This document shows, one piece after another, positions 41,396 through 47,160 of a stretch of DNA of 47,160 nucleotides. Within the stretch, counting starts at the first letter, position 1. The number at the start of each line of letters is the position of its first letter. This stretch comes from Spirochaetota bacterium (GTDB taxonomy: Bacteria; Spirochaetota; Spirochaetia; Treponematales; Rectinemataceae), in NCBI GenBank assembly GCA_026398595.1, contig JAPLSO010000014.1:8336-55495 (forward strand). The letters are read 5' to 3'. The notes below the pieces were generated by a model. The model did no database searches and had not been told where the DNA came from. It saw only the letters and a list, made by a program, of their open reading frames with translations. The position numbers were made by a program, and so were the translations under genes.

Positions 41396-42769
41396 ATGGC
41401 GCGCAGTTATCTGGATATTAAAGCTGACATCGCCGCTCCGGCCACTGCGCCTGGGCGCGCCGCCCTGGCCGTGGTCCGCCTCTCCGGCCCCGGCGCGATC
41501 GCCCTCTGCTCCCCTTGTTTTTCGGGGCGGCGCGCCCTCTCTGCCCTTCCCGGCTACTCCCTGGCCCAGGGTTTCTTCGTCGACCCCGCGTCGGGCGAGC
41601 GGATTGACCAGGTCGTCGTCTCGGTCTTCAGGACTCCCCACTCCTTCACGGGCGAGGATTCGGTCGAGTTCTCCTGCCATGGCTCGCCCGCCGTCGTTTT
41701 GCGCGTTCTCTCCGTCCTCGAAAGCCAGGGCTTCGTCCCAGCCCTCCCCGGTGAATTCTCCTTCCGTGCCTTCGTCAACGGCAAAGCCGACTTGGTCCAG
41801 GCCGAGGCGATAAACGAGCTCTCGGGGGCATTCTGCGAAACCGCGCGGCAGGACGCGCTGGCTCGGCTTTCGGGCCTTCTCTCGTCCAGGCTCGCCGCGA
41901 TCAGGACGAACTGTCTTGACCTTCTCGCGGGTATCGAGGCGCGGCTCGATTATCCCGAGGACGAAGGACCCGAGGACGAAGGAGCCGTCCGCGCGGGGCT
42001 CCTGGAAATGGAGTCTTCCCTCGTGGAACTCTCTGAGGGTTACGCCGGCTCGAGGCTCCGGCGGGAGGGCGCTCTCGTCGTTCTCGCCGGCAGGCCCAAC
42101 GCTGGCAAGTCCAGCCTCTTCAACATTCTCGTGCGGGAGGAGCGGGCCATCGTCTCCCCCGAGCCGGGAACTACCAGGGACTGGATCGAGGCGTGGATGG
42201 AGCTGGGCGGCTATGCCCTGCGCCTCGTCGACACGGCCGGCCTGCGCGCCGCGGACGGTGGAATCGAGGCCGAAGGGGTCAGGCGCAGCCTGGGCCTCGC
42301 CGAGATTGCCGATATTCTCGTCTATCTCGTCGATGGAAGGCAGAAACTCTCGGCCGTCGACGATGATTTCCTTGCACCCCGCGCGGGTGTTCTCAAGGTC
42401 TGGAACAAAATCGACGATCCAGCCTGCTCACCTGTCCCCCCGGAGTGGATCGGCTTGAGTTCCAAGACGGGCGCCGGCATCCAATCCCTAAAGAAGGTTT
42501 TTCTCTCGAGGCTGGGTTCCGGCCTCCCCGATACCGCAGCAAGGCGCGAGGCACAGGTGGGCCTCGCTGGCGAGCGCCAGAAACTTCTCGTCGATCGGGC
42601 CCTGGACTCGGTCAGAAAGGCTCTCTCCTCCCTGGAATTGGCTGCGACACTCGACGTCCTCGCCCTCGAAATGAGGGAAGCAGCCTCCTTCCTCGGCGAG
42701 ATCACGGGCGAAATCCTGGGCGACGAGGTCCTGGAGCGGATCTTCGGCTCTTTCTGCCTGGGCAAGTGA
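41396..42769 (+). CDS. mnmE: tRNA modification GTPase MnmE
   Basis: 457-aa GTPase that with MnmG adds the carboxymethylaminomethyl group to wobble U34 of tRNAs. The N-terminal formyl-THF-binding domain begins [20 protein letters not shown]. The G domain has G1 [12 protein letters not shown]2 region GTTRDWIE, G3 DTAGLR and G4 KVWNKIDD. The C-terminus ends with the invariant C-x-G-K (CLGK), the site needed for modification. The start at 41396 ([15 protein letters not shown]) fits the family; the frame extends to 41330 but the predicted transcript starts after that. Confidence 0.95.
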   Translation: MARSYLDIKADIAAPATAPGRAALAVVRLSGPGAIALCSPCFSGRRALSALPGYSLAQGFFVDPASGERIDQVVVSVFRTPHSFTGEDSVEFSCHGSPAVVLRVLSVLESQGFVPALPGEFSFRAFVNGKADLVQAEAINELSGAFCETARQDALARLSGLLSSRLAAIRTNCLDLLAGIEARLDYPEDEGPEDEGAVRAGLLEMESSLVELSEGYAGSRLRREGALVVLAGRPNAGKSSLFNILVREERAIVSPEPGTTRDWIEAWMELGGYALRLVDTAGLRAADGGIEAEGVRRSLGLAEIADILVYLVDGRQKLSAVDDDFLAPRAGVLKVWNKIDDPACSPVPPEWIGLSSKTGAGIQSLKKVFLSRLGSGLPDTAARREAQVGLAGERQKLLVDRALDSVRKALSSLELAATLDVLALEMREAASFLGEITGEILGDEVLERIFGSFCLGK

Positions 42770-42777
42770 GGTCTCCC

Positions 42778-44688
42778 GTGAGCGAATATCAAGCCATTGT
42801 CGTCGGGGGAGGCCACGCAGGTATCGAGGCAGCCTTGGCTCTTTCCCGTCTCGGCGCCTTGACCCTCCTTATAACCCAGAATCCCGATGCCATAGGCCGA
42901 ATGTCCTGCAACCCGGCGGTCGGAGGCCTCGCCAAGGGCAACCTCACGAGGGAAATCGACGCTCTGGGCGGTCAGATGGGTATCCTGGCCGATGCTTCGG
43001 CCCTCCAGGTGCGGATGCTCAACCAGTCCAGGGGTTCGGCCGTCCAGGCGCCCCGCGCCCAGTCCGACAAGGCGCTCTACGCGTCCCTGGCCCGGAAGTC
43101 TCTCGAGTCCCAGGCCGGCCTTGCTATCCTCATGGACACGGTCATCGATCTTTTAGTCTCTGAGGATGGACGTCGCATCGAGGGGGTTGTCACCGAGAGG
43201 GGAGGCCGGATCGGTGCCCAAGTCCTCGTCCTTACAACGGGCACCTTCATGGAAGCTAAACTCTTCATCGGCGAATGGAGCGCACCGGGAGGAAGACTAG
43301 GGGAGCCGGCTGCCGTCGGCCTGGGCCAGGCCCTCAGGGCACGGGGCTTCCCCGTCGGCAGGATGAAGACCGGTACCCCGGCGAGAATCAAGGCGTCGAG
43401 TATCGATTTCTCCGGGCTCGACCTCCAACGGGGTGAGGGCAAGCCCATTTATTTTTCATTTCTCGAGAAAAACTACCGGAGACCTGACCTTCCCTGCTAC
43501 ATCGTCTGGACGAACTTGGCCACCCACGAGGCCGTCCGAGCCGGCCTCGACCGTTCCCCGCTGTTTTCCGGAGTGATAACAGGCAAAGGGCCGCGCTACT
43601 GCCCCTCCATCGAAGACAAGGTTGTGCGTTTCCCCGACCGGGAGCGGCATCAGGTTTTCATCGAGCCCGAGGGCGAGTACACGGATGAAGTCTATCTCAA
43701 CGGACTTTCCAGTTCCCTTCCCGAGGATGTCCAGCTCGCCTTCTACCGGACGCTTCCCGGCTTCGCGAAGGCCCAGATCGTCCGCCCCGCCTACGCCGTC
43801 GAATATGATTACATCGCTCCCGAGGCTCTTTACGCCTCCCTCGAGTCCAAGCTCGTCGACGGTCTTTTTATCGCCGGCCAAACGAATGGCACGTCGGGTT
43901 ACGAGGAGGCCGCTGCCCAGGGTCTCATGGCCGGTATCAACGCGCGACGGAAGCTCGATGGCGCCGAAGCCCTGATCCTGGGCCGCGATGAGGCCTACAT
44001 CGGCGTCCTCATCGACGATCTCGTGACGCTTTCGCCCAAGGAGCCCTACCGGATGTTCACGAGCCGCGCCGAGCGCCGCCTCGCTTTACGGCAGGATTCG
44101 GCCGATCTGAGGCTGACGCCTAAAGGCAGGGTGCTGGGTCTCGTCGACGATGAGAGATGGGAGCGTTTCGAAGCCAGGAGAAAAGCGGTGGAGGAGATCA
44201 CCTGCCTTCTGGACGCAAGGAAGATACACGCCGAAGACCGCGGTAAAAGCGAGGCCTTCGGATCCCATGTCGGTGAACCCCTCTCCCTCGCTTTGAGGGA
44301 TCCGGCTGTAGGCGCCATCGTCGAAGCCTCTCCTTCGCTTCAAGCATTTCTTGCCGGCTATATCGAGCTGCCTGGGGATGTACCGGAATCCTGCCTTCTA
44401 ACCGCCCTGCTCAACGTCCGATACTCAGGCTATGTGGAGAAGGAGAAGCGGCTTGCGGCCCGGGTCGACCGTTCGGAGCGGATGAGAATTCCTCCTGATT
44501 TCGACTACGCGGCCGTGCCCGGTCTGTCCAAGGAGGCTGTGGAGAAGCTGAAGGCCGTCAGACCGCTGAGTCTTGGACAGGCGTCGCGCGTTTCCGGAGT
44601 GAGGAAGTCGGATTCAGCTCTTCTCTATGTTGTCCTGGCGAGGGGAGTCCGGCCTGCGGCAGGAAAGTCTCAAGGAAAGGGGGACTGA
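42778..44688 (+). CDS. mnmG: tRNA uridine-5-carboxymethylaminomethyl modification enzyme MnmG
   Basis: 636-aa FAD-dependent partner of MnmE. FAD motif: [20 protein letters not shown]. Signature blocks include [17 protein letters not shown], the conserved [46 protein letters not shown] and [40 protein letters not shown] is near the C-terminal domain. The GTG start at 42778 lies 8 bp after the mnmE stop with GAGG upstream. Length is normal. Confidence 0.96.
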   Translation: MSEYQAIVVGGGHAGIEAALALSRLGALTLLITQNPDAIGRMSCNPAVGGLAKGNLTREIDALGGQMGILADASALQVRMLNQSRGSAVQAPRAQSDKALYASLARKSLESQAGLAILMDTVIDLLVSEDGRRIEGVVTERGGRIGAQVLVLTTGTFMEAKLFIGEWSAPGGRLGEPAAVGLGQALRARGFPVGRMKTGTPARIKASSIDFSGLDLQRGEGKPIYFSFLEKNYRRPDLPCYIVWTNLATHEAVRAGLDRSPLFSGVITGKGPRYCPSIEDKVVRFPDRERHQVFIEPEGEYTDEVYLNGLSSSLPEDVQLAFYRTLPGFAKAQIVRPAYAVEYDYIAPEALYASLESKLVDGLFIAGQTNGTSGYEEAAAQGLMAGINARRKLDGAEALILGRDEAYIGVLIDDLVTLSPKEPYRMFTSRAERRLALRQDSADLRLTPKGRVLGLVDDERWERFEARRKAVEEITCLLDARKIHAEDRGKSEAFGSHVGEPLSLALRDPAVGAIVEASPSLQAFLAGYIELPGDVPESCLLTALLNVRYSGYVEKEKRLAARVDRSERMRIPPDFDYAAVPGLSKEAVEKLKAVRPLSLGQASRVSGVRKSDSALLYVVLARGVRPAAGKSQGKGD

Positions 44689-44720
44689 TGACTTGGCGGA
44701 AGAATTCCCGCCAGGTTTCC

Positions 44721-45365
44721 TCAACCTTCCTGTTCCGGGGCGAAGCCGCACAGCGCGGCGAGATCCTGCTTGGCCTTTTCCAGCGCGTCCGAATAGGAAG
44801 TCCGCAGGTTTTCGACGTTTTGCTTGTAGAAAGCGGCGAATTCAGGGTCCTGCATAGGGTCGAGTCGGACATCCTGTCCCATCCGCGCGGCCATCTGGCG
44901 TTCTTTGTCCCTGAGTTTGGGGGCCCACTGGGTGCGTATCGCCTGCTCGACCTTCTTGAGGTCCTCGAGGTATTTGGAGAGAAAGGCCGAAATCTGTTGA
45001 ATTAGGGACGTCACCTTCCTGTCCGCGCCCTGAGCCCCGTGCGCGCCTTGTAACGGGGCCGAAAGCGCGAGTGCCCCGAGACCGGCGCCTATCGAGGCGA
45101 GCTTTTCGGGTGAAAAGGCCGCGTTCGGCAGCTGTATCTGGGCAGCCAGCACATCATAGGCTGCTTTCCTGAACACTTCCCTGAATTCAGGCGCGGCGGC
45201 GCGTACCGCGGTTCCCAGTTCTGCCGCCATCCCGTCCTCGAGGATCTTTCCCGCTGCCTTCCTTCCCTCGACCTTGACCGCGTTGGCCTTCAGAGCCTTC
45301 TCGTCGACATGAAGATCCTTCGTCCTCTCGAGTGCCAGTTCAAGAGCGCTTTTTATCATCGCCAT
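44721..45365 (-). CDS. Uncharacterised helical protein
   Basis: 214 aa, mostly helical, no membrane segment or signal peptide. It opens MAMIKSALELALERTKDLHV and contains KAAGKILEDGMAAELGTAVR and VTSLIQQISAFLSKYLEDLK. The ATG at 45365 has GGAGG 7 nt upstream; a longer frame exists but would overlap the phosphatidyltransferase gene more heavily. It already overlaps that gene by 26 bp, so they are co-transcribed. I do not recognise a named family with confidence; it resembles conserved spirochaete hypothetical proteins. Confidence 0.75.
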   Translation of the reverse strand: MAMIKSALELALERTKDLHVDEKALKANAVKVEGRKAAGKILEDGMAAELGTAVRAAAPEFREVFRKAAYDVLAAQIQLPNAAFSPEKLASIGAGLGALALSAPLQGAHGAQGADRKVTSLIQQISAFLSKYLEDLKKVEQAIRTQWAPKLRDKERQMAARMGQDVRLDPMQDPEFAAFYKQNVENLRTSYSDALEKAKQDLAALCGFAPEQEG

Positions 45366-46176
45366 CGAAAATCCTCCGTTCGTCCTTCGGCCCCTTGAGC
45401 GAGGCGGCGAAGTTCCAAATCTTGTCCCCCACGCTCGCAAAGACAATCACTCCCACGGCCACCTCGAGGAAATTCTTGAGGCCGCCGGACAACCCGTTCG
45501 TGATATAGCCGAGCAGTTCGAAGCTGTAGAGCACCATGATCGAGGCCACGGCCGCCTTGCCCATGAAGGTGGTTCGCGGATCGATCTTCTTCTTGACCAA
45601 GATCAGGATGGCCATCAGCAGCACTTGAATGCCCAGGCGCGTCATCACGAGGACGAGGAACCATATAGGTATGAGTTGATAATACCTGAAAACGAGGGTG
45701 AGGACAATCAAAAGGCTGTAATCGCTGGCTGAATCCATCATCCTTCCGGCCTTGGTCACTTCCTTGGCCTTCCTTGATACATAGCCGTCAAGAAAATCCG
45801 TCACGAATATAAAGACGACGAGGATGAGGAGAGGGTAGCGGATCCTATGACTCTTTGCGGCGATGACGAGGTAGAGAAGGGTGGGCAGCGTGCTCACTCT
45901 GATGAGGGTTATTCTATTCGCCATATTGATGGATGAGAGCTTTTCGCCAGTTCCTTCTTTGCGGAAATCTTCCATAAAGAATAGGAGAAGGGCATAGAGA
46001 AAGGCGTGGAAGGCTAGACTGGTGAAGATGAAGGGGGGCCAATATACGGCGAAGAAACCTCCCGGAATCGAAAAGGCGAGAAACACACAGCATTGGATAA
46101 GGAAATAGAAAACAACGGTAAGCATAATGCTCAGGCGGAGGTTTTTTCTTCTTTCACGCTCTTCCATGGGCGACAC
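45340..46176 (-). CDS. CDP-alcohol phosphatidyltransferase family protein, long form
   Basis: 278-aa membrane enzyme. The CDP-alcohol motif D-G-x2-[AS]-R-x8-G-x3-D-x3-D is seen as DGYVSRKAKEVTKAG then RMMDSASDY, with Ser in place of the usual Ala. Two hydrophobic helices precede it (LRLSIMLTVVFYFLIQCCVF; FIFTSLAFHAFLYALLLFFM), an N-terminal extension absent from simple PgsA-type proteins; at least five more follow. The GTG start (46176) or ATG (46167) is preceded by GGAAACGGAG. The substrate (glycerol-3-phosphate, serine, inositol or another alcohol) cannot be assigned. Confidence 0.87.
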   Translation of the reverse strand: MSPMEERERRKNLRLSIMLTVVFYFLIQCCVFLAFSIPGGFFAVYWPPFIFTSLAFHAFLYALLLFFMEDFRKEGTGEKLSSINMANRITLIRVSTLPTLLYLVIAAKSHRIRYPLLILVVFIFVTDFLDGYVSRKAKEVTKAGRMMDSASDYSLLIVLTLVFRYYQLIPIWFLVLVMTRLGIQVLLMAILILVKKKIDPRTTFMGKAAVASIMVLYSFELLGYITNGLSGGLKNFLEVAVGVIVFASVGDKIWNFAASLKGPKDERRIFDGDDKKRS

Positions 46177-46204
46177 GTCTCCGTTTCCTTCTATAGGTAG
46201 GGAA

Positions 46205-46234
46205 AGTCTACAACCTTGACAGGGAACCTGTCAA
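46205..46234 (-). promoter_or_regulatory. Promoter of the long phosphatidyltransferase gene
   Basis: Minus strand: -35 TTGACA (46234-46229), 18-bp spacer, -10 TAGACT (46210-46205). The -35 is one arm of the shared palindrome. Leader ~22 nt with GGAAACGGAG. Confidence 0.5.
46216..46234. promoter_or_regulatory. Palindromic operator shared by divergent promoters
   Basis: TTGACAGGGAACCTGTCAA: perfect 8-bp arms around GAA. Each arm supplies the consensus -35 TTGACA of one of two divergent promoters, so a dimeric regulator bound here would block both phosphatidyltransferase genes at once. Confidence 0.65.
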
Positions 46235-46245
46235 ATCCGTATCCT
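46216..46245 (+). promoter_or_regulatory. Promoter of the short phosphatidyltransferase gene, near-leaderless
   Basis: -35 TTGACA (46216-46221), 18-bp spacer, -10 TATCCT (46240-46245). The ATG at 46253 starts 8 nt after the -10, with no ribosome site, so the transcript would begin at or next to the start codon. Confidence 0.55.
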
Positions 46246-46252
46246 CAGGGCG

Positions 46253-46828
46253 ATGACCAACGCCGACAAGGTGACGTTCAGCAGGATAGTCCTCGCACCC
46301 TGCTTCTTCGTCCTGTACCGCTACAGCCCATTCGGAAGCCTTCTTACGATAATACTGCTCTGGACCCTCTTCGGGGCTATTGAGATCAGCGATTTCGTCG
46401 ACGGGCGCGTAGCCAGGGCCGAGCGAAAGGTGAGTTCTTTCGGCAAGCTTTTCGATCCCTTCGCCGATGTCGTCGCCAGGATCACCTATTTTGTCTGCTT
46501 TACCCTCGACGGTGTCATGCCGCCTTTCGTCCTGATTATCATACTCTACAGAGAGTTCGGCATGCTTTTCCTGCGCATGCTCTTGAGTCTCAGAGGTATC
46601 GCGATGGGTGCCCGGGCCGGCGGCAAGCTGAAATCTGGCTTCTATATGGTCTCAGGCCTCCTTTCCCTCCTGCTGGTTTCTCTTTCCCGGCTCGGCTGGT
46701 GGTCCTCTATAAGCTCTGTCCTCAAGCTCCCTGTCTTTCTTGCCTATGTTCTGGCGGGTTTCCTCTCCATCGCCTCGTTTATCGATTATCTCCTGCAGTA
46801 TCGGAAGCTTACCACTCCAAAACCATGA
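46253..46828 (+). CDS. CDP-alcohol phosphatidyltransferase (PgsA-like)
   Basis: 191-aa membrane enzyme that probably makes phosphatidylglycerophosphate or a related lipid. The motif is canonical: SDFVDGRVARAERKVSSFG then KLFDPFADVV. It opens MTNADKVTFSRIVLAPCFFV, the usual ADKxTxxRI start of PgsA, and has about six hydrophobic helices. Length matches bacterial PgsA. Divergent from the longer paralogue with a shared palindromic site. Confidence 0.9.
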   Translation: MTNADKVTFSRIVLAPCFFVLYRYSPFGSLLTIILLWTLFGAIEISDFVDGRVARAERKVSSFGKLFDPFADVVARITYFVCFTLDGVMPPFVLIIILYREFGMLFLRMLLSLRGIAMGARAGGKLKSGFYMVSGLLSLLLVSLSRLGWWSSISSVLKLPVFLAYVLAGFLSIASFIDYLLQYRKLTTPKP

Positions 46829-46855
46829 ATCTTTCCCATTCCCGACTTTCAAGTC

Positions 46856-46873
46856 CTTCCCCTGGAAGTTTTT
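46856..46873 (+). terminator. Weak candidate terminator after the PgsA-like gene
   Basis: Short 5-bp stem CTTCC / GGAAG with a 3-nt loop, followed by TTTTT. The stem is short, so efficiency is doubtful. The rest of 46829-47020 is non-coding, AT-rich toward 46960-47010 with repeated TGCAA-like words, and shows no gene. Confidence 0.35.
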
Positions 46874-47020
46874 CCACGTTTCATCGCATTTTCTCTTGAC
46901 CAAGATTTCCGAAATCTGTTATTGTCTCATCCGCGATTGGTGACTGCGAATGGGAAAATAGTGCAAGATTTGCAATTAAATGCTAATTCCTGCAAAATTG
47001 ACAAATTCAACGAATCGCTC

Positions 47021-47050
47021 TTGACAAGAAGGCAAGTAGTTTGCTACCTT
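47021..47050 (+). promoter_or_regulatory. Promoter near the window end (extended -10)
   Basis: Perfect -35 TTGACA (47021-47026), 18-bp spacer, -10 TACCTT (47045-47050) preceded by TG in extended -10 position. Predicted start ~47057, running into a G-rich leader. Confidence 0.5.
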
Positions 47051-47132
47051 CATCGAGCGCTTGAGGGGGGACCCGAGGGCGAGTGATCTTCAACAGTGAA
47101 TAGGGAAGGGATAGGAAGAGGTAAGGGATCGA

Positions 47133-47154
47133 CATGTTGCCTTCGGGTGGCATG
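47133..47154 (+). other. UUCG-capped hairpin at the window end
   Basis: CATGTTGCC (47133-47141) pairs with GGTGGCATG (47146-47154), including three G-U pairs, around the tetraloop TTCG closed by C-G. The transcript from the promoter at 47021 therefore starts with ~75 nt of purine-rich sequence and this stable hairpin. It could be a structured leader or the start of an RNA gene. An ATG at 47134 or 47152 might open a CDS running past the window, but too little is visible. Confidence 0.4.
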
Positions 47155-47160
47155 AAGAAT

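Noticed and set aside
1-47160. tRNA, rRNA, insertion sequence or prophage genes
   Set aside because: No CCA-type cloverleaf, rRNA core sequence, transposase or integrase motif was recognised by reading.

Overview
The window looks like a chromosomal segment of an anaerobic, sugar-fermenting bacterium with GC-rich coding sequence. A spirochaete (Treponema/Rectinema-like) is my best guess. The reasons are the multi-subunit [FeFe] hydrogenase, the sugar ABC transporters, the YbjN-PspA pair and several small proteins with a spirochaete flavour. This is inference from gene content; there is no rRNA in the window. No tRNA, rRNA, CRISPR array, prophage or insertion sequence was seen.

Layout. 1-5.8 kb (minus strand): a carbohydrate operon with a fucose/arabinose-isomerase-family enzyme, an ABC ATPase, two permeases and a periplasmic binding protein cut by the window edge. 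A divergent AraC-type regulator (6.0-7.0 kb) is broken by a 91-bp imperfect tandem duplication. 7.0-9.1 kb (minus): a TPR protein and a Ser/Thr kinase with an 18-bp repeat tract. 9.2-14.5 kb (plus): a five-gene operon for an NAD(P)-linked, probably electron-bifurcating group-A3 [FeFe] hydrogenase, with an embedded GHKL-ATPase protein, a structured 3' end and a terminator. 14.5-16.4 kb (minus): a 58-aa protein, a MobB-like GTPase and an Rsm22-like methyltransferase with a one-base frameshift. 16.4-31.3 kb: a diguanylate cyclase, MsrB, a coiled-coil protein, GDPD, the membrane protein/lgt/nadE operon, a C-terminal processing protease with RsmE and a WecG-like protein, a degenerate sigma-54-activator-like AAA+ protein, a TrmJ-like methyltransferase, an SDR, and a STAS / YbjN / PspA / winged-helix cluster. 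31.3-36.5 kb: murA, pyrC, an SGNH hydrolase, a DUF1836 regulator and an aminopeptidase P. 36.6-41.3 kb (minus): the argCJBD operon behind two ARG-box-like operators and a possible leader ORF. 41.4-44.7 kb: mnmE-mnmG. 44.7-46.8 kb: two divergent CDP-alcohol phosphatidyltransferases sharing a palindromic control site, with an unrecognised gene. The last ~330 bases are non-coding with a promoter and a UUCG-capped hairpin.

How it works together. The arg, hydrogenase, sugar-uptake and envelope (murA, lgt, phosphatidyltransferase, PspA) blocks each form coherent units. The most striking cross-cutting signal is regulatory. About ten genes have a sigma-70-like promoter whose -10 hexamer lies only 6-9 nt before the start codon, with no Shine-Dalgarno, which predicts leaderless or nearly leaderless mRNAs. 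Genes inside operons mostly have good Shine-Dalgarno sequences, often with 4-bp stop/start overlaps.
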